A stretch of DNA of 9,914 nucleotides from Roseburia sp. GTDB lineage: Bacteria; Bacillota_A; Clostridia; Lachnospirales; Lachnospiraceae. The notes beneath the pieces were generated by a model. It had not been told where the DNA came from. It did no database searches and saw only the letters and a list, made by a program, of their open reading frames with translations. Positions within the stretch are counted from its first letter, which is position 1. Every line of letters starts with the position of its first letter. The position numbers were made by a program, and so were the translations under genes. Below are positions 1 through 5,776 of this stretch, piece after piece. The DNA is taken from positions 1 to 9,914 of the forward strand of contig DXQT01000057.1 of NCBI GenBank assembly GCA_019411365.1, written 5' to 3'.

Positions 1-51
1 AGCACTTGGCTACGGACCAAGGTGTCGGGAGTTCGAATCTTCTCGCGCACG
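1..51 (+). tRNA. tRNA-Arg(ACG), 3' part only
   Basis: This is the 3' two-thirds of a tRNA whose start lies before the window. The anticodon stem is CTTGG (5-9) with CCAAG (17-21). The seven-base loop 10-16 (CTACGGA) puts anticodon ACG at 12-14, which reads arginine CGN codons once A34 is modified to inosine. The variable loop is 22-26. The T arm is GGGAG/CTTCT (27-31, 39-43) around loop TTCGAAT. The acceptor 3' strand is CGCGCAC (44-50) with discriminator G51. The CCA end is not encoded, since GTA follows. The acceptor 5' strand and D arm are outside the window. Confidence 0.93.
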
Positions 52-55
52 TATG

Positions 56-88
56 AAAAGAGACATGATATTATCATGTCTCTTTTTT
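56..88 (+). terminator. Intrinsic terminator of the tRNA-Arg transcript
   Basis: A near-perfect stem pairs AAAAGAGACATGAT (56-69) with ATCATGTCTCTTTT (73-86) around the loop ATT, and runs directly into a T tract (83-88). It lies five bases after the tRNA, so it ends the tRNA transcript and insulates coaBC from it. Confidence 0.93.
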
Positions 89-130
89 GTCATAGAAAAT
101 TGCATGTAATTTGTCGCATGAAATCTTTTG

Positions 131-159
131 TTGCGAAATATACAAAAACAGTATAAAAT
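131..159 (+). promoter_or_regulatory. Putative sigma-A promoter for coaBC
   Basis: TTGCGA (131-136) as -35 and TAAAAT (154-159) as -10 are separated by 17 nt. They lie downstream of the tRNA terminator and about 50 nt before the coaBC start. The -10 is embedded in an A/T-rich run, and an overlapping TATAAA (152-157) with a 15-nt spacer is an alternative. Assigned by consensus match and position only. Confidence 0.5.
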
Positions 160-210
160 ATTTTTAAAAAGCATCGTATCGTAAAAGAACGAGAGCAGGA
201 GGAAAATAAA

Positions 211-1410
211 ATGCTTCAGGGAAAGACAGTACTTCTTGGTGTAACAGGAGGGATTGCAGCATACAAGATGCCGAATGTGGCGCGGATGCTAAAGAAAATG
301 CATTGTAACGTACATGTTCTGATGACACAGAATGCAACAAACTTTATTACAGCAACAACATTTGAAACACTGACCGGCAATAAATGTCTGATTGATACAT
401 TTGACCGTAATTTTGAATTTTCGGTGGAACATGTTGCATTGGCAAAGCAGGCAGATCTTGTATTACTTGCACCGGCAACTGCAAATGTGATTGGTAAGAT
501 AGCAAACGGGATTGCGGATGATATGCTGACTACGACAGTGATGGCATGTACCTGTAAAGTACTGGTTGCACCGGCGATGAATCATAATATGTATCACAAT
601 TCGATCGTGCAGGAGAATCTGGAAAAACTGAAGCGGCATGGGTATGAGATGATAGATCCGGTATGCGGCATGCTTGCAAATGGTGATACCGGTGATGGAA
701 AACTTCCGTCTGAAGAGACGCTGGTGGAGTATGTTTTAAGGGAACTGGCATTTGAGAAGGATATGCAGGGACTGAAAGTACTGGTAACAGCAGGACCGAC
801 ACAGGAAGCAATCGACCCGGTACGTTTTATATCAAATCATTCTACCGGAAAGATGGGGTATGCCATAGCAAAGAACGCAATGTTAAGAGGAGCAGAAGTG
901 ACACTGGTTACAGGCAGGACGGCATTAGAACCGCCGATGTTTGTAAAAACGGTTCCCGTAACATCTGCAAAAGATATGTATCAGGCGGTCATGGAATGTG
1001 CAAAAGAACAGGACATTATCGTAAAGGCTGCGGCAGTGGCAGATTACACACCGGCGCATACCGCAGATGAGAAAATTAAAAAATCAGAAGGTGAGTTATC
1101 ACTCGCACTGGAAAAAACGACGGATATTCTTGCAGAACTCGGAAAAAATAAAGGCAATACGGTCTTATGTGGATTTTCCATGGAAACAGAGCATATGTTG
1201 GAAAATTCCAGGGCAAAACGCAAAAAGAAAAATCTTGATATGATCGCTGCAAATAATTTAAAACAGCAGGGAGCCGGATTTGCTGGTGATACCAATGTGC
1301 TGACTCTGATTACAGAAGACTGGGAAAAAGAACTTGCACTTATGAGTAAGGACGAAGCAGCAAAATGTCTGCTAGATGAATTGTTAAAAATTAAGAAAAA
1401 CAAAAAATAA
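211..1410 (+). CDS. coaBC: Bifunctional phosphopantothenoylcysteine decarboxylase / phosphopantothenate-cysteine ligase
   Basis: CoaBC performs two steps of coenzyme A synthesis: it ligates cysteine to 4'-phosphopantothenate (CoaB, C-terminal) and decarboxylates the product to 4'-phosphopantetheine with FMN (CoaC, N-terminal). The 399 residues match the family's usual length of about 400. CoaC signatures are the N-terminal GVTGGIAAYK (10-19), the catalytic His in VEHV (His74), PATAN (88-92) and APAMN with NMY (120-128). CoaB signatures are TAGPTQE (193-199), SNHSTGKMG (208-216), AAAVADYTP (273-281), KIKK (288-291) and NLDMIAANN (341-349). AGGAGG at 197-202, 8 nt upstream, fixes the start. Oddity: the CoaC substrate clamp, normally LACGDxGxGR/K, reads LANGDTGDGK (155-164), so Asn157 replaces the reactive Cys; a Cys lies five residues earlier (Cys152). 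It precedes the 764-residue gene by 56 nt and is probably co-transcribed with it. Confidence 0.96.
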   Translation: MLQGKTVLLGVTGGIAAYKMPNVARMLKKMHCNVHVLMTQNATNFITATTFETLTGNKCLIDTFDRNFEFSVEHVALAKQADLVLLAPATANVIGKIANGIADDMLTTTVMACTCKVLVAPAMNHNMYHNSIVQENLEKLKRHGYEMIDPVCGMLANGDTGDGKLPSEETLVEYVLRELAFEKDMQGLKVLVTAGPTQEAIDPVRFISNHSTGKMGYAIAKNAMLRGAEVTLVTGRTALEPPMFVKTVPVTSAKDMYQAVMECAKEQDIIVKAAAVADYTPAHTADEKIKKSEGELSLALEKTTDILAELGKNKGNTVLCGFSMETEHMLENSRAKRKKKNLDMIAANNLKQQGAGFAGDTNVLTLITEDWEKELALMSKDEAAKCLLDELLKIKKNKK

Positions 1411-1466
1411 TGGCGGTGTAAAACAAAAAGTGTTGCAGCGTGAAAAGCTGACAGGAGACAGGCTAT

Positions 1467-3761
1467 ATGGAAACGATTAAAGTACAGAAAAATCAGATCA
1501 TTGCAAAACAAAAAGAAAAAGTAAAAGCATGGTATTTAATTTTAGAAGGTTCGGTCGTACAGAGAAATTCCTATGCGAGGATTGTTCTGAACAAAGAAAG
1601 TGTGATCGGTGTCTCGGAAAAAGACCGGTTTTTGTGCGATTATATTGCGAGAGAAGATTCTGTGCTTGCAGTTTTTCCATACAATACAGCAGATGATCTG
1701 ATCAATGCATTAAATGGGCAGGAGAGTATGAGAGGCACGCTTCTTCGTGCTGCATTAAAGCAGCGGCAGATGCTGCTTGAGATGTATGCTGGATTTAAAA
1801 ATCTGGTAAGACAGTTCCATACGTTTGTGGAAACGGAATATAACGACTATACCATGCTCTGCAGCCAGATGCGTATCGATGGACAGGGGTTTACGAGGAT
1901 GGACAACTTTAAACCGCTTGATATGGTACATATGGCAGAAAACTGGGAGGTTAATAACAGTACAAGCCTTACAAAAAAAGGATATCTTGATGAATACATA
2001 AAACTCATGCAAAAAGACGACAGTCTCTGTATCGGGGCTATTATGGAGGCTTCCTATCAGACAAGGCGAGTGATGCAGGGAATTATCGAGATGGTTGATT
2101 ATTTAAAATATAATCAGGATATCCTGTTATCAGAATCTGAAAACGATTTATTCCATCTTTATTTTGAACTTGTAATACAGGCGGAAATGAATCATTATGA
2201 TGTGACGCCGTTAAAAGAACGTATGGATAAAATTGCGGAAGTGATCCGCAAATTAAATATCTATGATGACAAACTGGTATCCTATCGTCTGAATGAATAC
2301 AAAAATCACGACTTTACCCAGTATGCGATGGATGAGTTTGCGACGCCGGGGGAAGATGATAATGTTTCGGATGATGAGTGGGATGAAGAGGAAGAAGAGT
2401 CAGAAGACTGCTTAGAACATATCCTGACCTATGCCGGATATACACCGGAACGGATCGAAGATATGCGTAATCTGATCCGGAAATACAGGGAGCTTCCGGA
2501 TATGCTTTCCACGGATGCGGAAGTGTTCCAGCTTAGAAAACAGCTTTCACAGGTCTTTTATGATGCATATTATAAAGTATTTATGAATGTGATGAAAGAT
2601 GATGATGAACCGACACCGATCATAGAGATGTTTTTGAATTTCGGATTTATGGATGTACAGATGGTAGGTGAGGATAATGCCAATATCCTTTACGATCTGA
2701 CAGAACATTTAGAACTTTGCAATTCAGAGCATATTTTTACTATTTTTGAATGGTTAAAAACGATTTATAACGGTCAGAATGAACCGTCAAAAAACGAATT
2801 TGACTTAGATTATGCGGGCTATCTGGCAGAACTGAAAAAGACCGGAAAAGTAAATGAAAAACAGATGCGCGATTATGCGAATAACCGTGAGATGAAGGTA
2901 AAATTTGAGATACAGAATATGTTTACTTCCGGAAACCGTGTTACATACGGCAGAGTTTCAACATTCTGTCCGATCCTTGGCGAAAATGATCTGATCAATT
3001 CCGTTGATAAGATGCTCGTTACGGCACAGAAAATCGAAGATGCCATGAATAAAGTGCGGAAAGTTGATTTTTCCGTATTTTACAGAGGCGTTGTATTTTC
3101 TGATCCGGACAAGGGAATCAATCGCGAGGAGATCATGAAAGAGGTACTTCCGAATATTATTCTGATGCCGAACGCTGGAACAAGAGCTATGATGTGGCAG
3201 GAAACAGCGGGGGTCAGACGTGATACACCGGCAAGATATATGTTCCCTATTTTTACGGCAGTTGATCTCGATGATATGATGGTTGAAACGACCGGCCGTT
3301 ACCGTTGGGAGATCTGTCGTAAAATTCAAGGGGTTCACTGGAATGATATCCGCGATAAATCCCTGACGGCAGAGTATTGTGATTATATTCAGTTTTATAA
3401 GAAGAATCATGATCTTTCGACTGAGGCAAAAGAGAAGATAAAAAGTGCATTGCTTCGTGGAAAAAATAATTACCGCGAGGTGTTTGTGAAAGATTATCAG
3501 AACTGGATCAAATATGAATCAAAGGGAAGCTTCCGTTTAAATAAAGTTTCAAGAGAGATCCTTGTGACATACTGTCCATTTTCCAAGGAGATCAGAGAAG
3601 AGTTAAAGTCCAATCCGATGTATCAGAATGCATGGCAGAAATATGATATTTTAATTACGAAAAAGATTCAGCGTATCAAGGGAGTCTATGATAAATATCA
3701 GAAGGCCGGTGGTAAGATCACGGATGAACTGAAGGATAATTTAGAATATTATATGATGTAA
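1467..3761 (+). CDS. Large protein of unknown function with N-terminal cyclic-nucleotide-binding-like domain
   Basis: A 764-residue cytoplasmic protein with no signal peptide or membrane segment. Residues 1-75 look like a Crp/cNMP-binding beta-roll: hydrophobic strands with the turn WYLILEGSV (22-30), then VIGVSE (46-51) and DSVLAVFPY (64-72). I do not see the usual phosphate-binding cassette (Gly-Glu followed by a conserved Arg), so the ligand, if any, is unclear. No helix-turn-helix follows. Instead there are some 650 mostly helical residues with no catalytic motif I recognise. They are split by a strongly acidic, probably disordered linker (about 296-314, rich in Asp/Glu). The C-terminus is Lys/Tyr-rich and probably helical. 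AGGAGA at 1453-1458, 8 nt from ATG, supports the start. It follows coaBC by 56 nt with no terminator between. The fold call for the N-terminus is an inference from pattern, and the function is unknown. Confidence 0.85.
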   Translation: METIKVQKNQIIAKQKEKVKAWYLILEGSVVQRNSYARIVLNKESVIGVSEKDRFLCDYIAREDSVLAVFPYNTADDLINALNGQESMRGTLLRAALKQRQMLLEMYAGFKNLVRQFHTFVETEYNDYTMLCSQMRIDGQGFTRMDNFKPLDMVHMAENWEVNNSTSLTKKGYLDEYIKLMQKDDSLCIGAIMEASYQTRRVMQGIIEMVDYLKYNQDILLSESENDLFHLYFELVIQAEMNHYDVTPLKERMDKIAEVIRKLNIYDDKLVSYRLNEYKNHDFTQYAMDEFATPGEDDNVSDDEWDEEEEESEDCLEHILTYAGYTPERIEDMRNLIRKYRELPDMLSTDAEVFQLRKQLSQVFYDAYYKVFMNVMKDDDEPTPIIEMFLNFGFMDVQMVGEDNANILYDLTEHLELCNSEHIFTIFEWLKTIYNGQNEPSKNEFDLDYAGYLAELKKTGKVNEKQMRDYANNREMKVKFEIQNMFTSGNRVTYGRVSTFCPILGENDLINSVDKMLVTAQKIEDAMNKVRKVDFSVFYRGVVFSDPDKGINREEIMKEVLPNIILMPNAGTRAMMWQETAGVRRDTPARYMFPIFTAVDLDDMMVETTGRYRWEICRKIQGVHWNDIRDKSLTAEYCDYIQFYKKNHDLSTEAKEKIKSALLRGKNNYREVFVKDYQNWIKYESKGSFRLNKVSREILVTYCPFSKEIREELKSNPMYQNAWQKYDILITKKIQRIKGVYDKYQKAGGKITDELKDNLEYYMM

Positions 3762-3810
3762 TTGTATGTATAATTTAGAGAATTTCTTCCCATAATATTC
3801 TTGCAATAAA

Positions 3811-3922
3811 AGTTTCATGTAATTAAAGTTTCATGTACCCAAAATTGCGTGTAAGAAAGATTATGCGTAATCAGAATTGGGTGTAAGGAAAATTGCATGT
3901 AAGCGAAATTGTAGTAAACAAG
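3811..3922 (+). repeat. Tandem array of seven 16-bp degenerate units
   Basis: Units start exactly every 16 bases at 3811, 3827, 3843, 3859, 3875, 3891 and 3907. The consensus is close to AATTGCATGTAAGNAA. The best copies are AATTGCGTGTAAGAAA (3843), AATTGGGTGTAAGGAA (3875) and AATTGCATGTAAGCGA (3891). Units at 3811 and 3827 share AGTTTCATGTA. Units at 3859 (GATTATGCGTAATCAG) and 3907 are the most diverged. The period is not a multiple of three and no frame is conserved, so the array is non-coding. There are no unique spacers. It lies between the 764-residue gene and the small Asn/Ser-rich ORF. A core of each good unit, TTGCATGTAA, is nearly palindromic, which would suit a DNA-binding protein, but this is inference. 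Confidence 0.85.
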
Positions 3923-3946
3923 GTGCAGAACAGCACCGGAATGGAG
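3922..3946 (+). promoter_or_regulatory. Hairpin and ribosome binding site before the small Asn/Ser-rich ORF
   Basis: A perfect 5-bp stem pairs GGTGC (3922-3926) with GCACC (3933-3937) around loop AGAACA. Five bases later GGAG (3943-3946) forms a Shine-Dalgarno site 6 nt before ATG 3953. This decides the start of the small ORF against the longer TTG (3893) and ATG (3941) alternatives, neither of which has a comparable site. A role of the hairpin in translation control is speculative. Confidence 0.45.
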
Positions 3947-3952
3947 AAAGAA

Positions 3953-4132
3953 ATGGCAAAGAATGCAGACAATGCAAACAGTGGATCTAATTGCAGAAAC
4001 AGTTACGAGGACAGCTATGAGAATAGTTATGAGCAGAACAGCTCAAAAAATAAGTCTTCCAACAAAGCAACAAACAGCAACGGACAGAATAAATCCGGAC
4101 AGAACAGTACAGGTTCTAACGTATCAAAATAA
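3953..4132 (+). CDS. Small Asn/Ser-rich low-complexity protein, function unknown
   Basis: A predicted 59-residue protein in which about half the residues are Asn or Ser (14 each). It has almost no hydrophobic residues, so it is likely disordered and soluble, with no signal peptide or membrane segment. A short internal repeat (N/D)SYE occurs three times at residues 16-27, followed by a Lys/Asn/Ser/Gln-rich tail with the motifs NKSSNKATNS and GQNKSGQNS. One Cys lies at residue 14. GGAG at 3943-3946 with 6-nt spacing supports ATG 3953. The gene has its own leader region carrying the 16-bp array and is followed by an intrinsic terminator, which favours a genuine gene over chance. Composition recalls small spore-type or other disordered Firmicute proteins, but I see no specific spore-protein signature and assign no function. 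Confidence 0.6.
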   Translation: MAKNADNANSGSNCRNSYEDSYENSYEQNSSKNKSSNKATNSNGQNKSGQNSTGSNVSK

Positions 4133-4148
4133 GAACACGGGTACCGGA

Positions 4149-4170
4149 AACTGCATATAATGTAAGGAAA
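4149..4170 (+). repeat. Diverged outlying copy of the 16-bp unit
   Basis: AACTGCATATAATGTAAGGA (4149-4168) resembles the array unit AATTGCATGTAAGGAA with a few extra bases inserted in the middle. It lies just after the small ORF. TAATGT (4158-4163) can also pair with ACATTA (4173-4178). This is a weak resemblance that could be chance. Confidence 0.3.
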
Positions 4171-4185
4171 AAACATTAGCAGAAG

Positions 4186-4222
4186 AACAGATTACAGGGC
4201 AGAGCTTTGTAATCTGTTTTTA
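4186..4222 (+). terminator. Intrinsic terminator between the small ORF and the rhodanese gene
   Basis: An 11-bp stem pairs AACAGATTACA (4186-4196) with TGTAATCTGTT (4208-4218) around an 11-nt loop, followed by TTTATTT. It fits as the end of the small-ORF transcript. Its end is only about 4 nt from the rhodanese ribosome binding site (4227-4234), which leaves no room for a promoter between them. Confidence 0.85.
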
Positions 4223-4235
4223 TTTCGGAGGGAGT

Positions 4236-4541
4236 ATGGCTTTTTTTACGATCCATCCACGCGAGATGGAACAAATTATTTTAAATAAGCATGCCCTGGT
4301 TTTGGATGTAAGGGAACGGGAATCTTACCGGGAAGGGCATTTTAGGGGAGCATACTGTTGTCCATATGAGGAGATCGATGGGTGGATGCGGCATTTTAAC
4401 AGAAATAGAACACTATTAGTTTACTGTGAATATGGAAGTACGAGTCTTTTAGCAGCAAGACAGCTTTCAAAATGTGGCTATGAGGTGTATACCGTTGTTG
4501 GAGGAATGCAGGCAATCAGACGCTATAATGGTTATGATTAA
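4236..4541 (+). CDS. Single-domain rhodanese-like sulfurtransferase
   Basis: A 101-residue stand-alone rhodanese domain of the PspE/GlpE size class, predicted cytoplasmic. Such proteins carry sulfane sulfur as a persulfide on an active-site Cys. Visible landmarks are the N-terminal LDVRERESYREGHFRGA (23-39, the CH2A-like motif with the Asp-Val-Arg and Gly-His signatures) and the active-site loop CEYGSTS (64-70) after LLVY, with catalytic Cys64. The C-terminal VVGGMQA (87-93) corresponds to the usual L-x-GG motif. Adjacent Cys41-Cys42 and Cys80 are extra. GGAGGGAG (4227-4234) precedes ATG with short spacing. The intrinsic terminator directly upstream implies expression by read-through or attenuation, or from a promoter I cannot identify. 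The sulfur donor and acceptor cannot be read from the context. Confidence 0.93.
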   Translation: MAFFTIHPREMEQIILNKHALVLDVRERESYREGHFRGAYCCPYEEIDGWMRHFNRNRTLLVYCEYGSTSLLAARQLSKCGYEVYTVVGGMQAIRRYNGYD

Positions 4542-4543
4542 CA

Positions 4544-4572
4544 TTGACAGGGTATTTTAGAACGGATAATAT
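4544..4572 (+). promoter_or_regulatory. Putative sigma-A promoter for the rRNA methyltransferase operon
   Basis: A perfect TTGACA (4544-4549) is followed after 17 nt by TAATAT (4567-4572). GATAAT (4565-4570) with a 15-nt spacer is an alternative -10. It begins two bases after the rhodanese stop codon and lies 35 nt before the next start, so it can start a transcript for the five genes that follow. Confidence 0.65.
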
Positions 4573-4607
4573 AGTACTAAGGTAAAAGAAACAGTTAAGG
4601 AGAATTC

Positions 4608-5762
4608 ATGAAAACATATGAGCTTGTGGTACCGTGCCATTTTGGGTTAGAGGCGGTATTGAAAAGAGAGATTTATGATCTTGGCTATGAGATAGGCAGA
4701 GTAGAAGACGGAAGGATCACATTTACCGGAGATGAGGAAGCAATCTGCCGGGCGAATATTTTCCTGCGCACGGCAGAACGTGTCCTGATCCAGGTGGGAC
4801 GTTTTCATGCAGAAACGTTTGAGGAATTATTTCAGGGAATCAAAGCGCTTCCATGGGAAAATTATATCCCGGAAAACGGTAAGTTCTGGGTTAAAAAAGC
4901 ATCCTCCATCAAGAGTAAACTGTTCAGTCCGTCCGATATTCAGTCGATCGCGAAAAAAGCGATGGTGGAGCGGTTAAAGCAGCAGTATCATAAGGAGTGG
5001 TTCCCGGAGGATGGGGCGCCGTACCCGGTGCGTATTTTCCTGCTAAAGGATGAAGTGATGGTAACACTTGATACATCAGGGGATTCTCTGCACAAAAGAG
5101 GATACCGTACTTTAACGAGCAAGGCTCCGCTGACGGAGACACTTGCGGCATCCCTGCTTATGCTGACACCGTGGAGACCGGACCGTATTCTCGTGGATCC
5201 GTTTTGTGGAAGTGGTACATTTCCGATTGAGGCGGCAATGATCGCTGCTAATATTGCACCGGGAATGAACCGTGAATTTACGGCAGAGCAGTGGACAAAC
5301 ATCATTGACCGTAAGGTGTGGTATGAATGCGTAAAAGAGGCACAGGACATGGTAAATGATGACATTACCGTGGATATCCAGGGATATGACATTGACGGTG
5401 ATGTGGTTAAGGCGGCGCGGGAGAATGCAAAACGTGCAGGAGTTGACCACCTGATCCATTTCCAGCAGAGACCAGTGGCAGAACTGCACCATCCAAAGAA
5501 ATACGGTTTTATCGTGACAAACCCGCCATACGGAGAGCGTTTAGAGGATAAGGCGGATCTGCCGGAATTATACAGTCAGATCGGGGAGGCTTACCGCAGA
5601 CTGGATGCATGGTCTATGTATCTGATCACCAGTTATGAGGACACCGAGCGTTACATAGGACGGAAGGCAGATAAAAACCGCAAGATCTACAACGGAATGT
5701 TAAAGACGTATTTTTATCAGTTTATGGGACCGAAACCGCCAAAACGGGATAATTTTCATTAA
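4608..5762 (+). CDS. ypsC: THUMP-domain class I SAM-dependent RNA methyltransferase (YpsC/RlmL-N type)
   Basis: This 384-residue protein matches the single-methyltransferase YpsC family, related to the N-terminal half of E. coli RlmL, which makes m2G2445 in 23S rRNA. The exact target here is inferred, not shown. The N-terminal ferredoxin-like plus THUMP region covers about residues 1-165 (VVPCHFGLEAVLKREI near the start; the THUMP domain ends near DTSGDSLHKRGYR at 155-167). The Rossmann methyltransferase follows: SAM-binding motif I DPFCGSGTFPIEAA (197-210), acidic motif GYDID (259-263) and catalytic motif IV TNPPYGER (304-311), an N-P-P-Y type used for exocyclic base amines. AAGGAG (4597-4602) lies 5 nt before ATG. 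It is the first gene after the promoter at 4544-4572, and its stop codon overlaps the ribosome binding site of the next gene. Confidence 0.95.
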   Translation: MKTYELVVPCHFGLEAVLKREIYDLGYEIGRVEDGRITFTGDEEAICRANIFLRTAERVLIQVGRFHAETFEELFQGIKALPWENYIPENGKFWVKKASSIKSKLFSPSDIQSIAKKAMVERLKQQYHKEWFPEDGAPYPVRIFLLKDEVMVTLDTSGDSLHKRGYRTLTSKAPLTETLAASLLMLTPWRPDRILVDPFCGSGTFPIEAAMIAANIAPGMNREFTAEQWTNIIDRKVWYECVKEAQDMVNDDITVDIQGYDIDGDVVKAARENAKRAGVDHLIHFQQRPVAELHHPKKYGFIVTNPPYGERLEDKADLPELYSQIGEAYRRLDAWSMYLITSYEDTERYIGRKADKNRKIYNGMLKTYFYQFMGPKPPKRDNFH

Positions 5763-5776
5763 GGAGATTCTGATTC

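Noticed and set aside
1436..1450. CAGC/GCTG hairpin between coaBC and the 764-residue gene
   Set aside because: The stem is only about four base pairs, has no T run and is expected often by chance.
1044..1511. 155-codon reverse-strand open frame over the end of coaBC
   Set aside because: It runs antisense across coaBC and the start of the next gene, both well supported. The translation is Phe/Ser-rich with no domain and no clear ribosome binding site.
2958..3410. 150-codon reverse-strand open frame inside the 764-residue gene
   Set aside because: It is entirely antisense to a long forward gene with a strong ribosome binding site. The translation shows no motif and looks like a codon-bias shadow.
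3761..3774. TATAAT (3769-3774) after the 764-residue gene as promoter of the small ORF
   Set aside because: The -10 match is good, but no acceptable -35 lies at 16-18 nt and the region is very A/T-rich, so it cannot be called from sequence alone.
3811..3922. CRISPR-like array
   Set aside because: The 16-bp units are directly adjacent with no unique spacers, the copies are degenerate, and no cas gene is present.
3893..3952. Longer start (TTG at 3893) for the small Asn/Ser-rich ORF
   Set aside because: The TTG is inside the sixth 16-bp repeat unit and has no ribosome binding site, whereas ATG 3953 has GGAG at 6-nt spacing.
3963..4160. Overlapping 65-codon open frame in another frame of the small ORF
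   Set aside because: It has no ribosome binding site and runs past the small-ORF stop into the pre-terminator region; it is best explained as a shadow of the low-complexity sequence.
4924..5492. Three reverse-strand open frames within the methyltransferase gene
   Set aside because: They are antisense to an intact THUMP/methyltransferase reading frame and encode no recognisable motif.
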